Shown: positions 9,283-18,421 of the stretch, piece after piece | Layout: every line of letters begins with the position of its first letter | How positions within the stretch are numbered: the stretch's first letter is position 1 | Assembly (NCBI GenBank): GCA_028288165.1 | Contig: JAQBOG010000039.1 | Location: 124,001 to 188,000 of the forward strand | DNA: 64,000 bases | Direction of reading: 5' to 3' | Origin: Sphingobacteriales bacterium | GTDB lineage: Bacteria > Bacteroidota > Bacteroidia > Sphingobacteriales > Sphingobacteriaceae | The notes under the pieces: model-generated | Told to the model about the DNA's origin: nothing | What the model saw: the letters and a program-made list of their open reading frames with translations, nothing else | The model's database searches: none | Program-made: the position numbers and the translations under genes

Positions 9283-9816
9283 ATGAAAAATGCCGTGTTG
9301 CTTTTTATCTTTAGTCTGTTGTTTGCAGGCATTGTTAAAGCGCAAGAACCACTTGTTCCAGTTAACTATACCTTACAATCTGCAAATGATTACCGTCAAT
9401 ATGAACCAAACGTGCTTGCATCCATACAATGGTTGCATAACACGCCTCGAAGTATAGAAACCGCTAAACGAAAACAGGTTGAAGACTTCCTTTTAAAATG
9501 GATATATGGCACTCCATATTTAAAGGTTGTAATTGAGCCGTACGCCATGAAACTTTCTGGCAACAACGCAGATCTTCTTCTGAGTTTCATTTTTGGTTAT
9601 ACCGAATTCAAATTGAAAAACGTTACAGAGAGCGATGCTTTAGTTGCGAATGTTGCAGGCATACAATTTTTGATAGAAGATTATACCGTTAACATTTCTT
9701 CATTCAAAAAAGATGCTGCCATTGATAAAGTTATTGCATTACAATCTTCCGGCAAGCTAGCCGAATGGATTAAACCACAGCTTAGCATGGGAAATAAAAT
9801 TCAGGCTGAATACTAA
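9283..9816 (+). CDS. Secreted protein of unknown function
   Basis: A 177-residue protein with a clear signal peptide (MKNAVLLFIFSLLFAGIVKAQ, cleavage after KAQ). I start at ATG 9283 because the longer form from 9229 would put 18 polar residues in front of the signal sequence. The mature part is alpha-helical in character (FKLKNVTESDALVANVAGIQFLIEDY) with no domain I recognise. It is the third gene of the peptidase/LapA run and converges on ispE, the stop codons overlapping by 4 nt. Confidence 0.7.
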   Translation: MKNAVLLFIFSLLFAGIVKAQEPLVPVNYTLQSANDYRQYEPNVLASIQWLHNTPRSIETAKRKQVEDFLLKWIYGTPYLKVVIEPYAMKLSGNNADLLLSFIFGYTEFKLKNVTESDALVANVAGIQFLIEDYTVNISSFKKDAAIDKVIALQSSGKLAEWIKPQLSMGNKIQAEY

Positions 9817-10616
9817 ACGTTATAAAACACCTGGTTTTCTTCTTCTAGTTCAGCAACAGAAACTTTATCTTTAAATATCCCATATACCGAAGCACCGCTA
9901 CCACTCATGGAAGCATATACGGCTCCATAATCATATAACGCCTTTTTCAAGTCGCCTATCAAAGGATACTTAGAAAAAACAGAGTCCTCAAAATCATTTT
10001 TAATTTGGTTTTTCCACTCTTCAATTGGCAAATTGATCAGCTCCTTCAGCGATACTTCTGCCTGTTTAGCTTTTATACCACTGTACGCACTTTGAGTAGA
10101 AACATGCACAGGCGGCATCACTAAAACTTTATAATATTCACTTAAATTCAAGGTAATGTTTTCAAACACATCTCCTTTTTCAAAAGCATAAACTGGTTTG
10201 TTATTAATAAAAAAGGCGCAGTCAGCACCTATACATCTGGCATAATTTTCCATTTCCGCTGCACTTAATCCCAGAGTAAACTTTTCATTTAAAAGCTTAA
10301 TCAAGAATGCGGCATCAGCAGATCCTCCTCCAAGGCCGGCTCCAATCGGAATATGTTTATGTAAATGAATATGAACTGGCGGTATGCTGAAATCCTTCTT
10401 TAACAAATTATACGCTTTCACACAGATATTTTCGCCTGCACTCCCCGGTATTAAAATCCCTGTAGAAGAAAATTTCAGTTCACTTGCTTCTATAATTTCT
10501 ACAGCGTCCTTAATTAACAAAGGATAAAAAATCGTTTCGAGATCATGATAACCATCTTCCCTTTTACGGGTTACGTTTAATCCGATGTTGATTTTGGCGT
10601 TTGGAAATGCAATCAT
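9813..10616 (-). CDS. ispE: 4-diphosphocytidyl-2-C-methyl-D-erythritol kinase (IspE)
   Basis: Phosphorylates CDP-methylerythritol in the MEP (non-mevalonate) pathway to isoprenoids. GHMP-kinase fold: substrate-side AFPNAKINIGLNV at the N-terminus, ATP loop PIGAGLGGGSADAAF near residue 90, and the C-terminal GHMP motif MSGSGASVYGIF. I start at ATG 10616, giving 267 residues, because conserved family sequence begins there; an upstream ATG at 10670 adds 18 residues unlike the family. The gene is convergent with the secreted protein and shares 4 nt with it. Confidence 0.96.
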   Translation of the reverse strand: MIAFPNAKINIGLNVTRKREDGYHDLETIFYPLLIKDAVEIIEASELKFSSTGILIPGSAGENICVKAYNLLKKDFSIPPVHIHLHKHIPIGAGLGGGSADAAFLIKLLNEKFTLGLSAAEMENYARCIGADCAFFINNKPVYAFEKGDVFENITLNLSEYYKVLVMPPVHVSTQSAYSGIKAKQAEVSLKELINLPIEEWKNQIKNDFEDSVFSKYPLIGDLKKALYDYGAVYASMSGSGASVYGIFKDKVSVAELEEENQVFYNV

Positions 10617-10680
10617 ATGTGTGTAAACAGCTTGCAAAAGTACATTATTTCTTTCTCTGGCATAATTCACGCTTAAGCAA

Positions 10681-10709
10681 TTTGCTTTGTATTAGAACTA
10701 TTATATTTG
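10681..10709 (+). promoter_or_regulatory. Promoter with -33 and -7 boxes, upstream of element A and thyA
   Basis: TTTG at 10681-10684, then 17 nt, then TATATTTG at 10702-10709, a good match to the Bacteroidota pair TTTG/TAnnTTTG. It points toward thyA, whose ATG is 195 nt further on, so the leader would contain repeat element A. Confidence 0.6.
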
Positions 10710-10748
10710 CACCTTTCAATTTAGCGTTATAAATACTTTGTGTACTTT

Positions 10749-10840
10749 GGGCGTGCCTTACGGCCGGGCTTTTCGTTCCAAGTCCTCAACCAAATAAAGA
10801 AATTTGGTTTGCGGGCTTTCCACTTCAATCCCTCACGCAA
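10749..10840 (-). repeat. Dispersed palindromic element, copy A
   Basis: A 92-bp member of the seven-copy family, in minus orientation: GCGTGAGGGATTGAAGTG at the right end and GGGCGTGCC at the left end. The core hairpin arms AACCAAAT (10788-10795) and ATTTGGTT (10802-10809) differ in sequence from other copies but still pair. It sits in the presumed thyA leader. Confidence 0.85.
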
Positions 10841-10903
10841 ATAGCATACTAATTACCAGATGATTAACGCAATACTCAATATACAGGACTCAATACGCCT
10901 AAA

Positions 10904-11725
10904 ATGAAACAATATCTTGATTTAATGAAGCATGTGCTTGAAAACGGCACACAAAAGCACGATCGAACCGGAACTGGAACAATAAGCGTATTTGGATATC
11001 AAATGAGGTTTAATTTGCAAGAAGGCTTTCCATTGGTCACTACCAAAAAAGTTCACCTTCGCTCCATTCTCCATGAGCTAATTTGGTTTCTACAAGGTGA
11101 TACAAACATTAAATATTTAAAAAAAAACAAGGTTAGTATATGGGATGAATGGGCTGATGAGCAAGGGAATTTAGGGCCAATTTATGGTTATCAATGGCGT
11201 TCGTGGCCAACTGCAGATGGACGGCATATTGATCAGATAAGTCAAATCATCCATCAGATAAAAACCAATCCAGATTCCCGCAGAATAATAGTATCTGCAT
11301 GGAACGTAGCCGAAATAGAAAATATGGCGCTACCTCCTTGCCATAGTTTTTTTCAATTTTACGTTGCACCTCCAAATCTCACTAAAGGAGAAACACGGGG
11401 CAAGCTTTCTTGCCAGTTATACCAGCGCAGTGCCGACATTTTTTTAGGCGTTCCGTTTAACATTGCTTCCTATGCTTTACTAACACACATGGTTGCACAA
11501 GTATGTGATTTAGAACCTGGTGATTTTGTGCATACCTTTGGTGATGCTCATTTATATAATAATCACATCGAACAAACAAAGCTTCAATTAAGTCGCGATT
11601 TACGTCCATTACCCACACTTAAATTAAATCCGGAAGTAAAAAATATCTTCGACTTTAAATTTGAAGACGTAATTCTCGAAAATTACGACCCACATCCTCA
11701 CATTAAAGCACCGGTAGCAGTCTAG
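10904..11725 (+). CDS. thyA: Thymidylate synthase
   Basis: Methylates dUMP to dTMP with 5,10-methylene-tetrahydrofolate. 273 residues (E. coli 264); catalytic C146 in [14 protein letters not shown], phosphate-binding arginines in [11 protein letters not shown], and [24 protein letters not shown] small insert ([11 protein letters not shown], about 155-165) lies between the catalytic loop and [10 protein letters not shown]; this loop varies between species. folA follows after 34 nt, the usual pairing, since DHFR regenerates the folate consumed here. The approximately 190-nt leader carries repeat A in antisense orientation. Confidence 0.98.
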   Translation: MKQYLDLMKHVLENGTQKHDRTGTGTISVFGYQMRFNLQEGFPLVTTKKVHLRSILHELIWFLQGDTNIKYLKKNKVSIWDEWADEQGNLGPIYGYQWRSWPTADGRHIDQISQIIHQIKTNPDSRRIIVSAWNVAEIENMALPPCHSFFQFYVAPPNLTKGETRGKLSCQLYQRSADIFLGVPFNIASYALLTHMVAQVCDLEPGDFVHTFGDAHLYNNHIEQTKLQLSRDLRPLPTLKLNPEVKNIFDFKFEDVILENYDPHPHIKAPVAV

Positions 11726-11759
11726 CCCCTGCCCCTAATTGGGTTAATTATAATAATAT

Positions 11760-12245
11760 ATGAAAATAAGTATTGTAGTTGTTGCAGACGAGAACAACGC
11801 TATTGGTAAAAACAACCAGTTGCTGTGTCACCTTCCTGCAGATTTAAAGCATTTTAAAAGCATAACAACAGGTAACACAGTTGTTATGGGGCGCAAAACT
11901 TTTGATTCTATCGGAAAACCTCTCCCTAACCGAAAGAATATTGTAATTACTCGCCAGCCGAACTTAGCCATTGAAGGATGTGAAGTGGTTCAATCTCTGC
12001 AAGAAGCCATACAATCATCAGCTGATAATACAGATGTTTGCATTATCGGTGGTGCAGAAATTTACAATCAGTCACTTGAATTAACAGATGTAATATATCT
12101 AACAAGAATTCACCATGAATTTGAAGCAGATGCTTTTTTTCCACCCATCGATTCAGAAATATGGGAACAAACAAGTATTGAACCGCATCAGCCCGACGAA
12201 AAAAACAAATATTCTTATAGTTTTATCACATATAATAAACGCTAG
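11760..12245 (+). CDS. folA: Dihydrofolate reductase
   Basis: Reduces dihydrofolate to tetrahydrofolate with NADPH. 161 residues, as in E. coli (159). The N-terminal ISIVVVADENNAIGKNNQLLCHLPADLKHFK includes the acidic substrate-side residue in the PADLKHFK helix, followed by NTVVMGRKTFDSIGKPLPNRKNIVITR and the cofactor loop CIIGGAEIYNQ. Operon partner of thyA. No hairpin terminator is visible behind it. Confidence 0.97.
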   Translation: MKISIVVVADENNAIGKNNQLLCHLPADLKHFKSITTGNTVVMGRKTFDSIGKPLPNRKNIVITRQPNLAIEGCEVVQSLQEAIQSSADNTDVCIIGGAEIYNQSLELTDVIYLTRIHHEFEADAFFPPIDSEIWEQTSIEPHQPDEKNKYSYSFITYNKR

Positions 12246-12456
12246 ACTTTATCATATTTTAAAACTTAACAGGATTTAAACACGCCAATAATCTGAAGAT
12301 GATAATTATGAAGAAGTTCAAAAAAATTCTTAGCCTAGAAAATTACAGGAAAATAAGATTATTGAAGCCTATCAAAATTAAAAATCATTAAACATAAGCC
12401 TACAAAAATTACCTTAATATTTATACTTAAAGAATTCCATAAACTAAAAATTTAAT

Positions 12457-12464
12457 TAGATTTG
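12457..12464 (+). promoter_or_regulatory. Bacteroidota -7 box upstream of secDF
   Basis: TAGATTTG fits TAnnTTTG, 51 nt before the secDF ATG. The 270-bp folA-secDF interval is otherwise AT-rich with no other feature seen. No convincing -33 TTTG. Confidence 0.5.
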
Positions 12465-12515
12465 CCGTCTTAACCAAAAAAGGCTTAGCTAAAAAAATAC
12501 TATTCAATTAAAAAA

Positions 12516-15479
12516 ATGCAAGGTAAAGGACTAATCAAATTCGCCGCAATAGCGTTAACTATTGCGTGTTTGTATTCACTATCATTTACGTGGATTGCCA
12601 AGCACGTAGAAAGTAATGCCAAAGAGTATGCCAAGGGAGATATAGAGAAAGAAAAAGCTTATTTAGATTCCGTTTCTACACAACCAGTTTTTAGTAGCGT
12701 AAAGTACATTACTTATCAGTATGCTAAAGATCGAGAAATACCTTTAGGTCTTGATTTAAAGGGTGGTATGAATGTTACCATGGAAATTTCGTTAACCGAC
12801 TTGGTAAAGAACCTTTCTAATAACAATCCAGATCAGGCATTTAACACCGCATTACGCAATGCTGAAACCCGTATTAAAGAAGGAAAGAGTGACTTTATTT
12901 CACTTTTTGGACAAGAATATAACCAGCTTAAACCTAATGGACAATTAGCCGGCATATTTGCAACAAAAGAGAACGCAGAACATTTGAAAGCTAACTCTAG
13001 CAATTCTGAAGTTCTAAGCTTTTTAAGAAAACAAGCTAAAGATGCTATTGATCGCTCCTTTATTGTATTAAATACTCGTATTGACCAATTCGGTGTTGTT
13101 TCTCCAAATATTCAGCAACAAGAAGGTACAAACAGAATTTTAATTGAGTTACCAGGAGTTTCAGATACGGAGCGTATTCGTAAACTATTATCAGGTTCTG
13201 CAAAATTAGAATTCTGGGAAACGTTTGATAACACAGAGATATTTCCACTTTTTGAAAACGTAAATAAAATTTTAGCTTCTACCAATGTCGCTTCCGACAC
13301 TACTAAAGCTGCACCTGTTAGTAATAGCACTTCAGCTCAACCTGATTCGGCTAAAAGTAAATTAGCTGCACTTGGCAAAAAAGATTCAACTAAAAAAGAT
13401 ACAAGCGCTGCATTAAACAAGAATCTTCAGGATCAAGCAAAACAGAATCCTTTATTTGCTGTGCTAAGTCCTGCATCTTATCAGAACCCTGACGGAAAAT
13501 CAGGTTTACGCCCTGGTCCGGTTGTTGGATATGCCGCTCAGAAAGATACCGCTAAAGTGAATAAATATTTTGCTTCTGAAGCTGTTCGTTCTGTAATCCC
13601 ATCAAATGTAAGATTAGCATGGGGTGTAAAACCAGTATCTCCAGAAACTAAAGTATTTGAATTATATGCCTTAAAAGCAAATTCTATTGCAGGTCCCGTT
13701 CTTGAAGGTGATGTAATATCTGATGCAGGTTCTGATTACGATCAAAGAGGAAATCCAGAAGTAACAATGAGGATGACCGCTGAAGGCGCTCGTTCTTGGC
13801 GTACGGTTACCGCTGCTGCTTCTGCAGATCCCCAAAATAAAAAAAGCATTGCAATTGTATTAGATAATCTTGTTTATTCTGCACCTACTGTACAAAATGA
13901 AATTCCTAATGGAGTTTCATCTATTAGCGGTAATTTTAAAATTGAAGATACTAAAGATTTAGCCAATGTATTAAAAGCGGGTAGACTTCCTGCTCCAGCA
14001 GTTATTGTTGACGAAGCGATTGTAGGTCCATCTTTAGGAGAAGCCGCAATTCATTCAGGTCTATTATCAACAGTGATTGGTTTGATCGTAGTATTAGTTT
14101 TCATGGTATTTTATTACAACCGTGCTGGTACTGTAGCAAATGTTGCTGTTATTGTCAATGTATTTTTCTTAATGGGTGTGCTTGCTTCTTTGGGAGCTGT
14201 ATTAACATTGCCCGGAATAGCTGGTATCGTTTTAACAATGGGTATGGCGGTTGATGCCAACGTATTAATATATGAACGAATAAGGGAAGAATTGAATCAT
14301 GGTAAAACTATCCGATTAGCTGTTTCAGACGGTTTTAAGCATGCATTGTCGTCGATTCTTGACTCACAAATTTCAACCTTCCTAACAGGTGTTATTCTTT
14401 ATGAATTTGGTTCCGGGCCAATTAAAGGTTTTGCTACCACATTAATGATTGGTATTATAACATCTCTGTTCTGCTCAATTTTAATCGCCAGATTGATATT
14501 CGAATGGATGTTAGACAAAGGTTGGGATATTAAAGTTTCGAATCCATGGAGTTCTCATACCTTTAAAAATGCAAACTATGCATTCGTAAAAAACCGATTC
14601 AAGTTTTACGCATTTTCTGGTTTATTTATTTTAGCCGGTCTGATCTCAATGTTCACTAGAGGATTTAGTTTAGGTGTTGATTTTCAAGGAGGACGTTCTT
14701 ACGTAGTTCAATTCGATAAGCAACCAGACATTGAAAAAGTGCGTACTAATTTAAACACCGCATTTGGAAAAACAACAGAGGTAAAGAGCTTTGGATCTGA
14801 CAATAAACTAAAGATAACTACTACGTATCTTGTTAAAGAAACTGATGAAAAATCAGATGCTCTTGTTCAATCTAAATTACAACAAGGTCTTGATGCATCA
14901 AATAACACCAATCATATAGTAAGTTCACAAAAGGTTGGTCCAACTATAGCAAATGACATCAAATTATCAGCAATTAAGTCAGTTTTATTTGCCATTTTAA
15001 TTATTTCAGTATATATATTTATTAGATTCCGTAAATGGCAATTCAGCTTGGGTGCAATGGTTGCAACAGCACATGATGCACTTATGGTACTATCTTTCTT
15101 TACATTGTTTAAAGATATACTTCCATTTTCGCTAGACATTGACCAAGCATTTATTGCAGCCATATTAACGGTAATTGGTTATTCAATCAATGATACTGTG
15201 GTTGTATTTGACCGTATTCGTGAATTCTTAAACTTACATCATTCCAAAGCAGATGATCCAAAAGCGGTGATCAACTCAGCGATTAATAGTACATTAAGCA
15301 GAACCATTATAACTGCATTAACCGTATTTTTCGTTTTAGTAGTATTATTCATTTTTGGTGGCGAGGTAATTAGAAGTTTCTCTTTTGCACTATTGATCGG
15401 TGTGGTTTTCGGAACCTATTCATCTATATGTGTAGCTACACCGGTAATTATAGATTTCGGTAAAAAAGATCTTAGATAA
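12516..15479 (+). CDS. secDF: Fused protein-export membrane protein SecDF
   Basis: A single 987-residue chain combining SecD and SecF, which use the proton gradient to help pull exported proteins through SecYEG. The SecD half has an N-terminal membrane helix, the periplasmic P1 start PLGLDLKGGMNVTMEI near 76-91, FGVVSPNIQQQEGTNRILIELPGV near 192, and a helix bundle with MGMAVDANVLIYERIREEL. The SecF half starts near 680, with LGVDFQGGRSYVVQF and GYSINDTVVVFDRIREF. A low-complexity Ala/Ser/Lys insert at about 255-310 in P1 is common in Bacteroidota SecDF as I recall. Monocistronic, with its own promoter box and a strong terminator. Confidence 0.97.
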   Translation: MQGKGLIKFAAIALTIACLYSLSFTWIAKHVESNAKEYAKGDIEKEKAYLDSVSTQPVFSSVKYITYQYAKDREIPLGLDLKGGMNVTMEISLTDLVKNLSNNNPDQAFNTALRNAETRIKEGKSDFISLFGQEYNQLKPNGQLAGIFATKENAEHLKANSSNSEVLSFLRKQAKDAIDRSFIVLNTRIDQFGVVSPNIQQQEGTNRILIELPGVSDTERIRKLLSGSAKLEFWETFDNTEIFPLFENVNKILASTNVASDTTKAAPVSNSTSAQPDSAKSKLAALGKKDSTKKDTSAALNKNLQDQAKQNPLFAVLSPASYQNPDGKSGLRPGPVVGYAAQKDTAKVNKYFASEAVRSVIPSNVRLAWGVKPVSPETKVFELYALKANSIAGPVLEGDVISDAGSDYDQRGNPEVTMRMTAEGARSWRTVTAAASADPQNKKSIAIVLDNLVYSAPTVQNEIPNGVSSISGNFKIEDTKDLANVLKAGRLPAPAVIVDEAIVGPSLGEAAIHSGLLSTVIGLIVVLVFMVFYYNRAGTVANVAVIVNVFFLMGVLASLGAVLTLPGIAGIVLTMGMAVDANVLIYERIREELNHGKTIRLAVSDGFKHALSSILDSQISTFLTGVILYEFGSGPIKGFATTLMIGIITSLFCSILIARLIFEWMLDKGWDIKVSNPWSSHTFKNANYAFVKNRFKFYAFSGLFILAGLISMFTRGFSLGVDFQGGRSYVVQFDKQPDIEKVRTNLNTAFGKTTEVKSFGSDNKLKITTTYLVKETDEKSDALVQSKLQQGLDASNNTNHIVSSQKVGPTIANDIKLSAIKSVLFAILIISVYIFIRFRKWQFSLGAMVATAHDALMVLSFFTLFKDILPFSLDIDQAFIAAILTVIGYSINDTVVVFDRIREFLNLHHSKADDPKAVINSAINSTLSRTIITALTVFFVLVVLFIFGGEVIRSFSFALLIGVVFGTYSSICVATPVIIDFGKKDLR

Positions 15480-15497
15480 CAGTAATAATCCTATTTT

Positions 15498-15535
15498 AAA
15501 ACCCCACCTGGCAATGCCAGGTGGGGTTTTTGTTT
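15498..15535 (+). terminator. Strong intrinsic terminator of secDF
   Basis: A perfect 15-bp stem (15498-15512 with 15516-15530, including CCCCACCTGGC) and an AAT loop, running into a T-rich tract (GGGGTTTTTG). Confidence 0.95.
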
Positions 15536-15580
15536 AATTAAAAACTCCGAAAGTAGTTAGCATAACAACTAAATAATTAA

Positions 15581-15588
15581 TATATTTG
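15581..15588 (+). promoter_or_regulatory. Bacteroidota -7 box upstream of marR
   Basis: TATATTTG matches TAnnTTTG, 17 nt before the ATG of the MarR gene. No -33 TTTG at the right spacing. Confidence 0.5.
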
Positions 15589-15605
15589 TCACACTAATTA
15601 TTTGT

Positions 15606-16040
15606 ATGACAAAACAAGGATTCGGCGCTTATTCTCATTTATTAGATCGCACAGCCAGGAGAGTAAAACAATATGCTCAACGGCGATTAAACTCAGAAAA
15701 ATTTGGGATTACATTAGATCAATGGCTTATACTAAAGAGCTTAAATAAACATAATGATCTAAATCAAAAGGAACTTGCAGAAATTACCGGGAAAGATCAT
15801 CCCACATTAACACGTATTGTTGATCTTCTATGTAAAAAAGGATTAACCGAGCGGCGTCTTCATCCCTCGGATAGACGAAGCTTCATCGTTCACCTTACAG
15901 TAATTGGTAAGCAACGAGTAATAGAATGGACACCCAAGATGGCAGAAATTAGAATGACTGCATGGCAAAATTTGACTCAAGAAGATTACGATAACTTAAA
16001 ACGGATACTCAATACTATTTACAACAATTTAGATGTTTAA
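15606..16040 (+). CDS. MarR-family transcriptional regulator
   Basis: A 144-residue winged-helix dimeric repressor or activator. The recognition region reads LDQWLILKSLNKHNDLNQKELAEITGKDHPTLTRIVDLLCKKGLTERR, followed by the wing with DRRSFIVHLT (residues about 40-100), the DxRxxxVxLT signature of MarR. It stands 113 nt ahead of the type II NADH dehydrogenase gene on the same strand and may control it or itself. The ligand is unknown. Confidence 0.92.
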   Translation: MTKQGFGAYSHLLDRTARRVKQYAQRRLNSEKFGITLDQWLILKSLNKHNDLNQKELAEITGKDHPTLTRIVDLLCKKGLTERRLHPSDRRSFIVHLTVIGKQRVIEWTPKMAEIRMTAWQNLTQEDYDNLKRILNTIYNNLDV

Positions 16041-16153
16041 AATATTTGCAGAGAAATTACTTCTTTCACTAGTAAGAAACAATCTACGGCATTTAAAATG
16101 CTATTAAAAAAGATAGTATAAATAATAACATTTATCATCCCAACAGATATAAA

Positions 16154-17461
16154 ATGGCACAAACAATAAATACGACAACCAAATTTCCAAAAGTAGTTAT
16201 AATAGGTGGTGGTTTTGGAGGTATAGAACTTGCAAAGAAACTTGCAGGTAAAGAAGTCGAAATTTTGATGCTTGACAAGCATAATTATCATACTTTCCAA
16301 CCCTTACTATACCAAGTTGCAACCGGAGGACTAGAACCAGATTCAATCGCATTTCCACTACGGAAAATATTTAAGGGTCAAAAAAATTTTAAATTCAGAA
16401 TCACAGAAGTAAAAAAGATTATACCTGAATTGAAAATTGTAGAATCAACAATCGGTGATATCAGCTATGATTATCTTATTATAGCAACTGGTTCAGCCAC
16501 TAACTTTTTTGGTCAAAATGAAATAGAGCATTTTTCTATGCCTATGAAAACTATTCCGGAAGCATTAAACCTTCGGAGTATGATCCTCCAAAATCTCGAA
16601 GAAGCTTTACTTGAACCGGAATTGATTCGAAAAGATGCGCTTTTAAATTTTGTTGTTGTTGGAGGTGGACCAACAGGAGTAGAATTATCAGGAGCGCTGG
16701 CTGAATTGAAAACCCATGTGCTTCCTAAAGATTATCCAGAACTCGATATAAGCCAAATGGACATATATCTTGTGGAGGGCTCTCCTGCTGTATTAGGTGT
16801 GATGTCTGAAAATGCTTCTAAAGCCGCAAAAAAGTTTTTAGAAGAAATGGGCGTAACCGTTTTGACGGATGTAAAAGTTGAGGCTTATGACGGAAAACTG
16901 ATAAGCTTATCAACGGGCCAGACTATTCACACCAAAAATGTATTATGGTCTGCAGGTGTGAAAGGGCAAATCCCGGAAGGCATTACTCCAGAAAACATTG
17001 TAAGAGGTGGTAGAATTAAAGTAAATGAATACAATGCCATTGAAGGGCTTAATGATATTTTCGCTATTGGTGATGTAGCGGCCATGGTTAGCGAACAGTA
17101 TCCTGGAGGTCATCCCGGCGTTGCCCCGGTTGCAATTCAACAAGGTAAGCACCTTGCAAAAAATCTGATACGAGTTGTTAATAACGAAAAACCCGAACCA
17201 TTTAAATATTTCGACAAAGGTTCTATGGCAACAGTAGGTAGAAACCGGGCTGTCGTTGATATTGGTAAAATACGTTTTCAAGGCGTTTTTGCATGGTTCG
17301 TTTGGATGTTTGTTCACTTGATGTCACTGGTTGGATTTAGAAATAAAGTGGTCACGTTTGTAAACTGGGTTTGGAATTATTTTAGTTATGATCGTGGTAC
17401 ACGCTTAATCATCAGGAAGTTCAACAGAAAATCAATGACTGAAGAACCAATAAGCAAATAA
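16154..17461 (+). CDS. ndh: Type II NADH:quinone oxidoreductase (NDH-2-like)
   Basis: A 435-residue flavoprotein that passes electrons from NADH to quinone without pumping protons. The N-terminal FAD loop VVIIGGGFGGIELAKKL is near 14-30, the second dinucleotide loop FVVVGGGPTGVELSGAL is near 171-187, and the FAD C-terminal motif is DIFAIGDVAAM. HPGVAPVAIQQGKHLAKNL is the quinone-side helix region. The C-terminal stretch FAWFVWMFVHLMSLVGF and the next aromatic helix fit the membrane anchor. A HMG-CoA-lyase-like gene follows 31 nt on. NAD versus NADP preference is not determined. Confidence 0.9.
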   Translation: MAQTINTTTKFPKVVIIGGGFGGIELAKKLAGKEVEILMLDKHNYHTFQPLLYQVATGGLEPDSIAFPLRKIFKGQKNFKFRITEVKKIIPELKIVESTIGDISYDYLIIATGSATNFFGQNEIEHFSMPMKTIPEALNLRSMILQNLEEALLEPELIRKDALLNFVVVGGGPTGVELSGALAELKTHVLPKDYPELDISQMDIYLVEGSPAVLGVMSENASKAAKKFLEEMGVTVLTDVKVEAYDGKLISLSTGQTIHTKNVLWSAGVKGQIPEGITPENIVRGGRIKVNEYNAIEGLNDIFAIGDVAAMVSEQYPGGHPGVAPVAIQQGKHLAKNLIRVVNNEKPEPFKYFDKGSMATVGRNRAVVDIGKIRFQGVFAWFVWMFVHLMSLVGFRNKVVTFVNWVWNYFSYDRGTRLIIRKFNRKSMTEEPISK

Positions 17462-17492
17462 GTGTATCATAAAAAGCATATTGATATATTAA

Positions 17493-18341
17493 ATGATTAA
17501 GTTAATTGAATGCCCTAGGGATGCTATGCAAGGCCTTGAAGACTTCATACCCACAAATATCAAGGCCCAATATATCAATCTGTTATTGGAAGTTGGTTTC
17601 GATACGATAGATTTCGGAAGTTTTGTATCTCCGAAAGCCATTCCCCAAATGAGAGATACGTTGGAAGTGCTCGAACAATTAGATTTATCCAAAACAAATT
17701 CTAAACTATTATCTATTGTAGCTAATGATCGGGGAATAAGGGAAGCGGTTAAGCATTCAAAAATAACGTACATCGGATTCCCATTTTCAATTTCAGAAAC
17801 TTTCCAAAAACGGAATACTAACTCCAGCATTTTACAATCGATTTCAACTGTTGATGATTTGGTGATACAGTGTAATCAGATGGGCAAAATGCCAGTTGTT
17901 TATCTATCAATGGGCTTCGGAAATCCATATGGTGACGAATGGAATGAAGAAATTGTGATGGACTACGCTGGTATTTTAGCAGAAAAGGGTGTTAAAACAA
18001 TTTCACTTGCTGATACAATTGGCATTGCAACTCCTTTACAAATTGCCAGTCTATTTTTAGAGCTTTCTCATAATTTCCCAGACATTGAGTTTGGTGTCCA
18101 CTTACATAGTACGCCATCTTCCTGGCAAGATAAAATTCAAGCAGCTTATAACAATGGTTGTAAGAGGTTTGACTCTACTATAAAAGGTTATGGAGGCTGT
18201 CCGATGGCTACCGACAATTTAACAGGTAATATTGCAACAGAAAATGTAGTATCATTTTTAAATAGCAATGAAGAAGATTTAAAATTAAGCATGGAAAAAT
18301 GGAAAGAGGCATTTGATTTTTCGTCCAATATTTTCCATTGA
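17493..18341 (+). CDS. Hydroxymethylglutaryl-CoA lyase-like enzyme
   Basis: A 282-residue TIM-barrel enzyme of the DRE-TIM family. The N-terminal IECPRDAMQGLED replaces the usual GPRDGLQNE but keeps the catalytic Arg-Asp. TISLADTIGIATP, GVHLHSTP (metal HxH) and GYGGCPMATDNLTGN (catalytic Cys loop) follow in family order. HMG-CoA lyase splits HMG-CoA to acetyl-CoA and acetoacetate in leucine breakdown; a leucine-type dehydrogenase sits elsewhere in this window (38582-39670). The sequence is a divergent family branch, so a related aldol lyase remains possible. Probably co-transcribed with ndh. Confidence 0.85.
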   Translation: MIKLIECPRDAMQGLEDFIPTNIKAQYINLLLEVGFDTIDFGSFVSPKAIPQMRDTLEVLEQLDLSKTNSKLLSIVANDRGIREAVKHSKITYIGFPFSISETFQKRNTNSSILQSISTVDDLVIQCNQMGKMPVVYLSMGFGNPYGDEWNEEIVMDYAGILAEKGVKTISLADTIGIATPLQIASLFLELSHNFPDIEFGVHLHSTPSSWQDKIQAAYNNGCKRFDSTIKGYGGCPMATDNLTGNIATENVVSFLNSNEEDLKLSMEKWKEAFDFSSNIFH

Positions 18342-18381
18342 AATGAGTTAACTTCGAATTATAAAACCTACAGATTTCCTC

Positions 18382-18389
18382 TAAATTTG
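18382..18389 (+). promoter_or_regulatory. Bacteroidota -7 box upstream of the FG-GAP gene
   Basis: TAAATTTG matches TAnnTTTG, 32 nt before the chosen TTG start. -33 element not clear. Confidence 0.45.
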
Positions 18390-18421
18390 TATATTCAAAG
18401 CCTGTAACCTCATCATAGTGA

